From assembly GCF_000143415.4 (NCBI RefSeq), contig NW_003314339.1:504966-568965 (forward strand): a DNA stretch of 64,000 nt. Reading direction: 5' to 3'. The notes under the pieces were generated by a model that worked only from the letters and a program-made list of their open reading frames with translations, had not been told where the DNA came from and did no database searches. A program made the translations under genes and the position numbers. The DNA comes from Selaginella moellendorffii. Lineage: Eukaryota; Streptophyta; Lycopodiopsida; Selaginellales; Selaginellaceae. This document shows positions 1 through 9,644 of the stretch, piece after piece. The stretch's first letter is position 1. Each line of letters begins with the position of its first letter.

Positions 1-3000
1 CTCTTCCCTATCCGTAAAGGCACCAAGGTGTTCCGCCGCTCACTTGACGGAAAGATCACTCGCACGAAGACGAGATCACCCACCTTATATTCCCGGAATT
101 GGCGATGCTCATTAGCAAACTTCTCCGCTCTATCCTGAGCTGCTTGCAAATTCCGTTTGCATACCACCAGAATCTCATCAAGTTCTGTGGCCAGATCAGT
201 TGCCTCGGAATCAAGCTTTTCTTGAACATCCTTACTCAAATGCAATCCCAACTCCACTGCTGTTCGAGGATGCCTTCCAAACATCGCAAAGTAAGGACTT
301 AACTTGGTTCCACTGTGTTGGCTATTGTTGTAAGCAAATTGCACCAACGGAAGATATAGATCCCATTGTCCTTGCCTTTGACCAATGCTACAACGTAGCA
401 TATCCTCCACCACCTGATTCACACGCTCAGTTTGCCCATCCGTCTGAGGATGATCTCCACTCGAGAGTTTCAAAGTCACTTGCATAGCCTTTGCAAAGCT
501 TTTCCAAAATCCACTGGTGAACTTTGAATCTCGATCACTAATGATGTCCTCCGGCAAACCAAAATCAGGAAAAACCTTCTCCAAGTAAACCGCAGCCAAG
601 TCTGAGGCAGTGACAGTCTTCCGAAGAGCCAACAACCGCACATACTTTGTCAACCGATCTACTATGACCCATACTTGCTCCTTTTGCCTCTGTGTTCGTG
701 GCAAACAAGTGATGAAGTCCATAGAGATACTACACCAACGGCTCTGAGGAATAGGTAAAGGTTGCAAAAGTCCCCCCGGCTTCTCCCGTGGCACCTTAAC
801 CCGCTGACAAAGCTCGCATGATTTACAATACTTGAGGATATCAGCCTTCATATTCCTCCAATAAAAGTTGCGCTTAATCAACTCATACGTCTTCTTCCCC
901 CCAAAATGACCGGCCTCTGGACGATCATGATAGTGGAATAAAACTTGAGTAATTAACGCATCCACCCGTGGCAAATAGACACGGCCATTGTAGTAGAGAA
1001 TCCCATCCACCAATGAGAAAGGAGCGTCCATCTGGTCTCGCAAAGAGGCCACCTCAGCATCCTGAGCCTGAGCATGCTCAACCAACTGCCCAAACTCGCT
1101 GACCACCTTACTCAACTGATGACAAAATCGTGTTCGTAACATCGTCACATGACGAACACGAGATAAAGCATCCGCCACCACATTTGATTTTCCCGGACGA
1201 TGCTCAATAGGAAACTCCCCAAACTCCATGAGTTTGACCATCCAACAAGCTTGCCTAGTGTTCAACTCCTTCTGTGTGAAAAGATACACAAGTGGTTTGT
1301 GATCTGTCAACACCACGAACACTGCACCATAAAGATAGTGCCGCCACGTCCGCAAAGCATGAACAATAGAGAGTAACTCTTGCTCATATGTGGAATAGCG
1401 TTGCTCCGCGGAATTCAAAGTTCGACTCTCATATGCAATAGGCTGTCCCTCTTGCATGAGAACTCCTCCCAGTGCATAACCACTCGCATCGCATGTCACC
1501 TCGTAAGGTTTCGATGGATCAGCAATGCGAAGCACTGGAGCCTCGATCAACAATCGTTTCAGAGCCACAAAACTCTCCTCTTGTGGCGTCTTCCACTCGA
1601 ATGGCACATTCTTGCGTAACAACCGCGTCAACGGAATAGCCACCTCTGCAAACTTATGCTGGAAACGTCGGTAGTAACTAGCCATACCAAGAAAACTGCG
1701 CAACTCGGCCACTGTAGTCGGTGTAGGCCAGTTTTCCACCACAGCCACCTTCCTTGGATCCGTCTTGACACCCTTAGATGTCACAATATGGCCTAGATAT
1801 TCCACCTCCGACTTTGCAAATTCACATTTGCTCTTCTTCGCATAAAGTTTGCTGTCTCGAAGTAACAAAAGAACCTTGCGCAAATGCACCCTATGCTCCT
1901 CCATATTCTTGCTAAAAACAAGAATATCGTCCAAGAAAATCTCCACAAACTCATGAAGATAACGCCCAAATACCTCCGTCATCAACCGAGTAAATGTGGC
2001 CGGTGCATTCGTCAAACCAAACGGCATAACGGTAAACTCAAAATGTCCAAAGCTTGTGTTGAATGCCGTCTTGGAGATAGATGCATCATCCATTGCAATC
2101 TGATGATATCCACTCCTCAGATCAATATTGGTAAACACTCGTGCTTCACCAAGTTTGTCTAGGATATCATCCACACGTGGCATCGGCATCTTGTCCTTCA
2201 CTGTCTTCTTGTTTAAAGCACGGTAGTCAATACACATCCGCATTGAACCGTCCTTCTTCTTCACAAGCAAGACTGGAGCACCAAACGGAGACTTACTTGG
2301 CTGAATAAATCCAAACTCAAGTAACTCCTTGACTTGTCGTTGAACTTCTTGCTCCTCCGCATAACTTAACCGAAATGGACGCCGGTAAATTGGCCGCGTC
2401 CCCAGCTCCAATGTAATCCCATGCTCCACACCTCGTAATGGAGGCAATCCATGAGGAAGTTCAGATGGAAAAACATCAGAAAACTCATCAAGTACATCCC
2501 GTACTACTGCTTCTCCCCCACACGTGCCTTGGTCCCCCAAGTCACGAACAAACAGCAAGTAACTTGAAAGTGCTTTTCCATTACGACAAGCCCGCTTCAA
2601 AGATGTAGCAGAGAGCATAATAACTGGTGGTTGAACGCCCTCGCCAAACCACACATCTTTAACGCCACTATACTCCAGCGAGATACGCTTAATGCTCCAC
2701 TTTATCTCTGGATCCACCTTCACCAACCATGGCATCCCAAGAATGAGATCCACACGATGGATATCCGCGAGATAAAAAGTCTCCACAAGTGTGGTTTTGC
2801 CAACCAACACTTCCAGCCCCTCGACACAAGCATCGAAATGCTGAGCAGAGGTAGCTGCACCTTCCACTGTGTATGGAAGAACTCCACGTGTGTTCAGGCG
2901 ATGCTCCGCAACAAACTTTGCCGAAACAAAGTTGTCATCGCTCCCACTATCCAGTAAAATCCGCACTGGATCGCCACGGAACCCGCCCTCCAGCATTAAA

Positions 3001-4151
3001 GCTGATTCACGCGTATCCTCAAGCTCCATCTTGTTCCACACACAGTTGAGCTGACGAGCAACGATCGAAAGTCGCTTCCTCCGACCGGAATGGTCGTTCT
3101 CCTCCTCCTCACGCTGCAAAGTTTGCAACTTTTTAGTATCGGACTTACCGTGAGAAGAAGATTGGCCATTCTTCTTGTCCTGCTGCTTGTTCTTCAACTG
3201 CGGACAATCAGCCTTGTAGTGTCCAAGTTCGCCGCAATGATGACAACCCTGTCTATAATTCTTCACAAAGAACTTCTGCTTCTTGGACCCCTTTGCATCC
3301 GAGGTAGTCACCACCGACTTCAACTTGTGATGCTTGTTCCCATCCTTGTGTCCATGGCGATCATCACGACGATTCTCGACAGAAGGACTCCGCGAATGCT
3401 TGCGAGACTTGTGCTTGTCATTATCAAGTCGACGAGCCGCATCAAAGAGCTCCTCCAAACTCTTTGTAGGCTGAGAATGACGCAAGTGTTGCCGCATGCT
3501 CTCACTATGTAGGCCATCAATGAAGTAGGACTTGTTCTGATCTGGATCCTTCGTTGGAACACGACTAATCAAGCGAGTAAGCTTCTCAATATAATCCCCA
3601 AGCGTCATTTTCCCTTGCTGGAAATGGCGAAGTTCTGTACGAGCATTCTCCACGTCGTAATGAGGGGCAAAACGTAAACGAAAAGCAGCCTCAAACTCAT
3701 CCATGGTAGATACTGGTGATTTCTTATCCGCAACACGGGACTCCTCAAGCCAATTCCACCATCGAAGACCCGCATCACGCAAAACCATCGGAATAGCCAC
3801 TAAAGCCTCTGCATCTGGAGTTCCTCTAGCAGCCAAGAACTTCTTCACATTGGCTAGCCAAGTGAGACACTCATCCACACCACCATCACCGGAAAAGGTT
3901 GGAATCTTGAGTCGATCTACCAAAGAAGGCTTACTTGGAGCGCTACCCCGTCCAGCCTCGAGTGCCTCAACACGCCCACGCATGGTATCCATCATGCCAT
4001 GCATCTCGTCTTGCATCTCTTGCTGATTTTTATTAAGGGCTCGCAGCTCATGAACCACATCTTGAATGGTCCAAATCTCCGCAGCTACGTCGGCACCATC
4101 GTCCGCACCACCATCGATGATAGGATTCCAGCGTTCAGCTTGGTCGGCCAT
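1..4151 (-). CDS. Ty3/Gypsy gag-pol polyprotein (element E1), 3' end beyond window
   Basis: Reading the minus strand from the ATG at 4151, one frame stays open to the left edge (over 1380 codons), so gag and pol form a single uninterrupted polyprotein. Visible in order: a gag domain; a CCHC zinc knuckle (CX2CX4HX4C, CHHCGELGHYKADC) near residue 300; an aspartic protease DSGS motif near 400; reverse transcriptase with FLDDI (the YxDD position) near 740; RNase H with CDASGYA near 890; an integrase zinc-binding H2C2 region near 1100; and an integrase core with MDFIT, SDRDSKF and HPQTDGQTERVNQ near 1145-1240. The order RT-RNase H-integrase is that of Ty3/Gypsy, not Copia. The start lies just downstream of the primer-binding site. 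The lack of any stop suggests a recent insertion. The product would copy element RNA into DNA in cytoplasmic particles and integrate it in the nucleus. The C-terminal end is not in the window. Confidence 0.95.
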   Translation of the reverse strand, partial: MADQAERWNPIIDGGADDGADVAAEIWTIQDVVHELRALNKNQQEMQDEMHGMMDTMRGRVEALEAGRGSAPSKPSLVDRLKIPTFSGDGGVDECLTWLANVKKFLAARGTPDAEALVAIPMVLRDAGLRWWNWLEESRVADKKSPVSTMDEFEAAFRLRFAPHYDVENARTELRHFQQGKMTLGDYIEKLTRLISRVPTKDPDQNKSYFIDGLHSESMRQHLRHSQPTKSLEELFDAARRLDNDKHKSRKHSRSPSVENRRDDRHGHKDGNKHHKLKSVVTTSDAKGSKKQKFFVKNYRQGCHHCGELGHYKADCPQLKNKQQDKKNGQSSSHGKSDTKKLQTLQREEEENDHSGRRKRLSIVARQLNCVWNKMELEDTRESALMLEGGFRGDPVRILLDSGSDDNFVSAKFVAEHRLNTRGVLPYTVEGAATSAQHFDACVEGLEVLVGKTTLVETFYLADIHRVDLILGMPWLVKVDPEIKWSIKRISLEYSGVKDVWFGEGVQPPVIMLSATSLKRACRNGKALSSYLLFVRDLGDQGTCGGEAVVRDVLDEFSDVFPSELPHGLPPLRGVEHGITLELGTRPIYRRPFRLSYAEEQEVQRQVKELLEFGFIQPSKSPFGAPVLLVKKKDGSMRMCIDYRALNKKTVKDKMPMPRVDDILDKLGEARVFTNIDLRSGYHQIAMDDASISKTAFNTSFGHFEFTVMPFGLTNAPATFTRLMTEVFGRYLHEFVEIFLDDILVFSKNMEEHRVHLRKVLLLLRDSKLYAKKSKCEFAKSEVEYLGHIVTSKGVKTDPRKVAVVENWPTPTTVAELRSFLGMASYYRRFQHKFAEVAIPLTRLLRKNVPFEWKTPQEESFVALKRLLIEAPVLRIADPSKPYEVTCDASGYALGGVLMQEGQPIAYESRTLNSAEQRYSTYEQELLSIVHALRTWRHYLYGAVFVVLTDHKPLVYLFTQKELNTRQACWMVKLMEFGEFPIEHRPGKSNVVADALSRVRHVTMLRTRFCHQLSKVVSEFGQLVEHAQAQDAEVASLRDQMDAPFSLVDGILYYNGRVYLPRVDALITQVLFHYHDRPEAGHFGGKKTYELIKRNFYWRNMKADILKYCKSCELCQRVKVPREKPGGLLQPLPIPQSRWCSISMDFITCLPRTQRQKEQVWVIVDRLTKYVRLLALRKTVTASDLAAVYLEKVFPDFGLPEDIISDRDSKFTSGFWKSFAKAMQVTLKLSSGDHPQTDGQTERVNQVVEDMLRCSIGQRQGQWDLYLPLVQFAYNNSQHSGTKLSPYFAMFGRHPRTAVELGLHLSKDVQEKLDSEATDLATELDEILVVCKRNLQAAQDRAEKFANEHRQFREYKVGDLVFVRVIFPSSERRNTLVPLRIGK

Positions 4152-4160
4152 CGCAACCAA

Positions 4161-4174
4161 TCCTCTGATACCAA
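4161..4174 (-). other. primer-binding site of E1
   Basis: The minus strand reads TTGGTATCAGAGGA directly after the LTR end TAACA. This is the usual plant primer-binding site complementary to the 3' end of initiator-methionine tRNA. It fixes the orientation of the element and the inner LTR boundary. Confidence 0.85.
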
Positions 4175-4408
4175 TGTTATGATCCGGCGCAAAAAAAACA
4201 AAGATCTCGTTGCCCTAGACTATGCTACGCCACCTCTTGAGGTTCCTCACCACCCAACCACCCCCGAGCTACCTCAAAAGCTCCACTGCGCCGCCGCTCC
4301 ACTGTGAGCCCTAGGGTAGGTTAAGTCCCTTACCCTAATATGCCTTAATATACCCTTGAGCCTCCCTTTGACCGACGTTGACCACGTAGTCAAAGCTGGC
4401 GCCTAACA
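4175..4408 (-). repeat. 5' LTR of Ty3/Gypsy element E1
   Basis: On the minus strand this 234-bp segment starts TGTTA and ends TAACA, the short inverted termini of an LTR, and is followed directly by the primer-binding site and gag. It contains an AT-rich stretch around 4330-4355 (CCCTAATATGCC) that could hold a promoter. Beyond 4408 the sequence becomes integrase code of another element (E2), so E1 is nested in E2. The outer boundary is inferred from the TGTTA/TAACA symmetry; the partner LTR and its target duplication are off the left edge. Confidence 0.7.
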
Positions 4409-4689
4409 CTCCACGAGCATTTCCTTGCAGCATCTCCCATGGAGAACAGCTAATAGTTGTGAAACACAAAATCCCTAGGCCCCAAAGTGCAGCCAGAAGG
4501 GTGCCACGTGGTAGTGGCCGAAGCGAGAGCCGAACGAGCGTAACATGTTTGGACCAAAAGCTCCGACTTGAAAAGTCAAGAGCGGGAGTGGAACTCCCAA
4601 TGAAGTGCTCGAGGAACGAGCACGAAGCGAGCAAAAAGCGAGGCTCCAAAAAGGGACCCAAAAGGACCAACACATGACACGTGGAAGTG

Positions 4690-4886
4690 TCCGAGATGGA
4701 CCCGAGTTGGAGTCCGAAGTGGAGTCCGAAATGGACCCGAGTTGGAGTCCGAGATGGAGTCCGAGATGGAGTCCGAGATGGAGTCCCAGGTGGACCCGAG
4801 ATGGACCCGAAATGGAGTCCGAGATGGAGTCCGAGATGGACCCGAGATGGACCCGAGATGGAGTCCGAAGTCGAGACCGAGACCGG

Positions 4887-4924
<38 letters not shown>

Positions 4925-5020
4925 TCGGGACCGAGACCGAGACCGAGGCCAAGGCCGAGTCCGAGTCTGAGTCCGAGTCCGAGTCCGAGTCCGAGTCCGA
5001 GTTCGAGTCTGAGAGGGTGA
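4690..5020 (+). repeat. GAGATGGAGTCC / GAGACC / GAGTCC minisatellite inside LTR
   Basis: Three successive blocks are seen: 11-12 bp units alternating GAGATGGAGTCC and GAGATGGACCC, then GAGACC hexamers from about 4872, then GAGTCC hexamers to about 5010. The same ordered blocks recur in every LTR of this family with different unit numbers, which accounts for much of the LTR length variation. None of the units contains a stop in any of the six frames, so each block yields long spurious ORFs (poly-SD, RT, LG, ES). Confidence 0.95.
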
Positions 5021-5068
5021 AAGCCCAAAGCGTTCGTCTCCCAGACCCTGGGGGGTTTGGTGAGCTCC

Positions 5069-5085
5069 AAAAGTATAGTAGGGGG
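5069..5085 (+). promoter_or_regulatory. candidate LTR core promoter (TATA-like)
   Basis: The stretch CCAAAAGTATAGTAGGGGG lies just downstream of the minisatellites and is conserved in every LARD LTR. A near match, CCAAATGTATAGTAGGG on the minus strand, is in the LTR of Gypsy element E2 at 24237-24253. Position and conservation suggest the U3 promoter; transcription start is not shown. Confidence 0.4.
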
Positions 5086-6592
5086 AGGCTTGCAGTGGAG
5101 CCAGTTTGGCCAGGAAAGGCCAGTTTGGCCCAGGAAGGCCGGACCCAGTGTTGGGTGATGAGCTGCCCACTGGGAAGTCCAAGACTAGAGTGAACACAGA
5201 CCGACAAGCGGGATAGCTTGGTGAAGTGTTCAAGAGCCGGCTCTAGTTCCCCCGGGAGATCGACTGGCCGATGCTCCCAGTCCAAGTGTGGGTGGCACTA
5301 CCTACTTGGATACCTGGTGTGGCTCAACGGAACCCGCTCTAAGCCCATGGCTAGAGCACCCAAGGGCAGAAGGCGAGGAGAGTACCCAGGTGGCTCGCGT
5401 AAGGCCACGGTGTTCCGAAATGTTGTCCCAAAGGCCCAGACTGTGGAAAGGAAGAGGAGCAGTCCTCTGGGGTAGTGACCAAGGACACAGTCGTGTGGTG
5501 AGGAAGTCCCAGAGGACCGTGGGACTTAGTGGTCGGGCCTGTGGGTCTCGATCCAGTGGCAGTGTTGGCAAACACGGCCAGGGGCAGAAAGGGACTTAGT
5601 GGGGACTGACAGAGGGATATTGGGGAAGGCTATTCCCGTTGTCGGTGGGCATCCTAAGGATGCTAAGGAGTGGATCTGAGATGACCACTCACGGATGGTT
5701 TGCCTGGTTTTGGAGAGCCAAGACTGTGATGCAAGTGGTATTGGACTACCAGTGTGGCAAAGGTGATTGGGCATGGCCTTAGCGTATCAAGCTGCCATGT
5801 CGGTGGTACCTTTGAGTGTCGGTCATGGGATCGGACACGTGGAGCACTTGGACCAAGTGCAAATGTTGAGTGGCATGGATGCCATTCTCGGGGCTAGCAA
5901 GTCCCGAGTCCTGGATTGGACTTATGGAGGTTGTCAATGAGACTCCTCCAAGTGGTCAGAGGTGTGGTTAAGTGACTAAAGTAGAATGGAAAATTTAGTC
6001 GCTTACAATAGTGTTGTGAAATGTGTTGCTATAACAAATTTCTGCTGTATCCAAATGCTCAACCAAGTCGCGTTGGTTTGCCGCGACATAGTACCACAGA
6101 TAATCCTCAACTTGAGCATTCACGTGTTTGGTCTGCCCATCGGTTTGAGGATGATAAGCCGTACTAAACTTCAACGTGGTACCAAACAGCTGGAACAATG
6201 TGCCCCAAAACTTCCCCGTAAACCTCTAATCTCTATTGGGAAGACCACAAACTCGCACTACTTCATGGAAAAAGAGCTTTGCTGCTTGTTTCACATTCAC
6301 TGTTCTCACAGTTGGAATGAAGTGTGCAATTTTTGACAACCGATCCACAACCACCATCAAAGTATCATAACCCTTAGACTTTTGCAAGCAAGTGACAAAA
6401 TCAAGTGTCACACTCTGAAATGGCCATGCCAGTGCTGGAATGCACTGCAACTTTCCAGCCTACTTCTCAGTTCTGCACTTACATTACTGGCATAAAGAGC
6501 AGGAACAGACATAATCCACTACATAACCTTCTATACCAGACCAAAAAATTCCCTTTTTCAACGAAGCCAGAGTCTTCCACTTTCCACTATGC

Positions 6593-8089
6593 TGTAAGCG
6601 ACAAAATTTTCCATTCTACTTTAGTCACTTAACCACACCTCCAACCACTTGGAGGAGTCTCACTCACAACCTCCGTAAGTCCTATTTCAGACTTGGGCTT
6701 GCTAGCCCCGAGAATGGCATCCCCGCCACTCAACCTTTACACTCGATCCAAGTGCTCCACGTGTCCGATCCCATGACCGACACCCCAAGGTACCACCGAC
6801 ATATCCGCCCGTTACGCTAAGGCCATGCCCCTTTACCTTGGTCACACTAGTGGTCTAACACCACCAGCATCACAGTCCCCTCTCTCAAGGACTGGGCCAT
6901 CCGTCCATGAGTGATCATTCCAGATCCCCTCCTTAGCATCCTTAGGATGCCCACAGACATGGGGAATAGCCTTCCCCAATATCCCTTTTCCGGTCTTCGC
7001 CAAGTCCCTTTCTGGCCATGGCCATGTTTGCCAACACTGCCACTGGATCAAAGCTCACAGGCCCGACCACTAAGTCCCACGGTCCTCTGGGACTTCCTCA
7101 CCACACGACTGTATCCTTAGTCACTACATTAGAGGACTGCTCCTCTGCCTTTCCACAGTCTGGGCCTTCAGGACAACAGTTCGGAACACCGTGGCCTTAC
7201 GCAAGCCTCGGGGGTACTCTTCCTGCCTTTCGCCTTTAGGTGCTCTAGCCATGGGCTTAGAGCGAGGTTCCGTTGAGCCACACTAGGTATCCAAGTAGGT
7301 AGTGCCACCCACACTTGGACTGGGAGCATCGGCCAATCGATCTCCCGGGGGAACTAGAGCCGGCTCTTGAACACTTCACCAAGCTACCCCACTTGTCGGT
7401 CCGTGTTCACTCTAGTCTTGGACTTCCCAGTGGGCAGCTCATCACCCAACATTGGGTCCAGCCTTCCTGGGCCAAACTGGCCTTTCCTGGCCAAACTGGC
7501 CTTTCCTGGCCAAACTGGCCTTTCCTGGCCAAACTGGCCTTTCCTGGCCAAACTGGCTCCACTGCAGTCCTCCCCCTACTATACTTTTGGAGCTCACCAA
7601 AGCCCCCAGGGTCTGGGAGATGAACGCTTTGGGCTTTCACCCTCTCAGACTCGGACACAGACTCGGACTCGGACTCGGACTCGGACTCGGACTCGGACTC
7701 GAACTCGGACTCGGACTCGGACTTGGACTCGGATTCGGACTCGGACTCGGACTCGGACTCGGGCTCGGTCTCGGCCTCGGCCTTGGTCTCAGTCTCGGTC
7801 CCGATCTCGGTCTCGGTCTCGGTCCCGGTCTCGGTCTTGGTCCCGGTCTTGGTCCCGGTCTCGGTCCCGGTCTCGGTCTTGACTTCGGACTCCACCTCGG
7901 GTCCATCTCGGACTCCATCTCGGACTCCATCTCGGGTCCATCTCGGACACTTCTACGTGTCATGTGTTGGTTCTTTTGGGTCCCTTTTTGGAGCCTCGCT
8001 TATTGCTCGCTTTGTTCTCATTCCTCGAGCACTTCGTTAGGAGTTCCACTCCCACTCTCGACCTTTCAAGTCGGAGCTTTTGGCCCAAA
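6593..8089 (-). repeat. LARD LTR, inner end deleted
   Basis: It begins with the intact terminus TGTAAGCGAC and carries the family minisatellites at about 7650-7950. The last roughly 130 bp of LTR plus the start of the internal region are missing: the sequence jumps from TTTTGGCCCAAA directly to GTTCGATGTCC of the internal region at 8090. Confidence 0.85.
7481..7556. repeat. expanded 19-bp tandem repeat CTTTCCTGGCCAAACTGGC
   Basis: About four copies of a 19-bp unit are present here, whereas the other LTRs of the family have one or two. This is a local expansion private to this copy and a useful copy-specific marker. Confidence 0.9.
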
Positions 8090-8904
8090 GTTCGATGTCC
8101 TCATCAAACGGTAAACCCTTTCATAAAGTAACACCCACACTTTCCATCCTTGGCACCTAGCCAATCTTTGTCTATGGTTTGACACCAAAGGCTCACCATG
8201 CCTTGTCCATCCTCTAAGGAGCGTAGTCTCTCCAACTTAGAGACTGATTGGACCACATGTAATGGTTCTCTCCTTTTATTGGTTTAGTTCTCGCTAAACC
8301 TCTTAGAGGCCCCTCTCTAAGTCAATCCCACTACTCCTTCTCGAGTAGTCTCAATTTCCATCTATTGAACATTTGCACCTTGGAACTTTTACTCTTTTGA
8401 CTTTTTGGAGGTCAATTTCCTAGGTGTCTCCAACACTTTGCTTTGCACAGATTGTGCAACTCCACTTCCCCATCCTAGGAAGTTCGTTACTTGAGGGCAC
8501 CATCATCCTCTCTTCTATTTCGTGCCACCTTGGGCACTAAGTTCCATTTATCACACTTTGTGCTAGGGTTGTCCATGGCCCTATCATTTGGCTACCTTAC
8601 CGCTCCCTCCTTTGGAGCTTTGCACTTTCGCCAAATCGGAGCAATTCAGAATCCCTCCTTGGAAACACACTTTCTTTCCCGCAATTTGTTAGCGTCCAAC
8701 ACATTAGTGTTCCTCGCCTAACTTTGTCACTTGGATTCCTTCCAAGGGATTCCACGGCCCTATCTTGGCCACTCATCTTTTGCTCCTATCCGTTGATTAT
8801 TGCACCAAGCAACATCGAATCTCTACCTCCCTCGAGGTATTCTTTTGATTCCATAGCAAAGGCTTTGCTTTGCCAAGACTAGGGTCTTCACCCCTAGTAA
8901 GTCT
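8090..8904 (-). repeat. partial LARD internal region, non-coding
   Basis: It matches the first roughly 0.8 kb (minus-strand side) of the internal regions at 17500 and 58200. No reading frame with recognisable similarity is present. It ends near 8904 after CCCTAGTAAGTCT, where the sequence switches to LTR minisatellite. Confidence 0.8.
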
Positions 8905-9644
8905 GGGGTGTTCACTCCATCTCGGACTCCATCTCGGGTCTATCTCGGACTCCACCTCGGGTCCATCTCGGACTCCATCTCGGACTCCATCTCGGGTCCA
9001 TCTCGGACTCCACCTCGGGTCCATCTCAGACTCCACCTCGGGTCCATCTCGGACTCCACCTCGGACTCCATCTCGGACTCCATCTCAGGTCCATCTCGGG
9101 TCCATCTCGGACTCCATCTCGGACTCCATCTCGGGTCCATCTCGGACTCCATCTCGGACTCCATCTCGGGTCCATCTCGGACACTTCTACGTGTTATGTG
9201 TTGGTCCTTTTGGGTCCCTTTTTGGAGCCTCGCTTATTGCTCGCTTTGTGCTCATTCCTCGAGCACTTCGTTAGGAGTTCCACTCCCACTCTCGACCTTT
9301 CAAGTCAGAGCTTTTGGCCCAAATGTGTTACACTCGTTTGGCTTTCGCTTCGGTGAAACGTGTATGTACATTCCCCAATGTCCCGTAGGGACTAATACAA
9401 AAACTGGGCATGCTGCCCAAATCTCCAACGAACCTCCTTGTGATCTCCTCTACCAAAACATGGTATCCATGCTTTCTGCCACTCCTCGAGCCTCTCGAGC
9501 TTCCCCCTATCCCGGAGGATAGCATGGTGAAGCCGTACTGCCGCCAGTGTAAGTCTCCACCACTCCGCTTGGCTTTCGCTTCGGCCACTACCATGTGGCA
9601 CCCTTTTGGCTCCACTTTGGGGCCTAGGGATTTTGTGTCTCATA
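8905..9644 (-). repeat. partial LARD LTR containing a LINE fragment
   Basis: Only the inner part of the LTR is present, starting in the minisatellite and ending GTGTCTCATA (terminal CA mutated to TA) before the internal region. It is split by a 215-bp LINE fragment at 9354-9568. Confidence 0.8.
9354..9568 (-). mobile_element. 5'-truncated LINE fragment with 16-bp target duplication
   Basis: The minus-strand sequence matches the 3' end of the LINE at 41496-43354, including the tail GGGGAATGTACATACACGTT. It is flanked by the direct repeat TTGGCTTTCGCTTCGG at 9338-9353 and 9569-9584. It is strongly 5'-truncated and has an internal deletion relative to the longer copy. There is no poly-A tail. 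Confidence 0.85.

Larger units (their letters stand above)
4453..6012 (+). mobile_element. solo LTR of the LARD family with 5-bp target duplication
   Basis: The LTR spans 4458-6007 (1550 bp) and starts TGTGAAACAC and ends GTCGCTTACA. It is flanked by the perfect direct repeat ATAGT at 4453-4457 and 6008-6012. No internal region or primer-binding site is attached, so this is a solo LTR left by LTR-LTR recombination. It interrupts the integrase of E2 exactly at the duplication. It contains minisatellite blocks at about 4690-5020 and a TATA-like AAGTATAGTAG at 5071-5081. All long reading frames here are artefacts of the stop-free repeats. Confidence 0.9.
4409..6592 (-). pseudogene. decayed Ty3/Gypsy integrase of element E2, split by a solo LTR
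   Basis: The minus strand between 6592 and 6013 encodes integrase pieces: a zinc-binding region (SLCQ), a core with VTLDFVT and VVVDRLSKIAHF, and STAYHPQTDGQTKHVN. The frame is interrupted by the solo LTR at 4458-6007 and continues at 4457 with SCSPWEML, the expected next block (compare the SPFE motif of Gypsy integrases). The end is lost where E1 inserted at 4408. In-frame stops near 6470-6490 (TAA and TAG, both one C-to-T step from glutamine codons) show decay. The upstream edge at 6592 is the insertion point of a LARD copy. The gag of what is probably the same element lies at 15118-23748; protease, RT and RNase H are missing. Confidence 0.85.
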
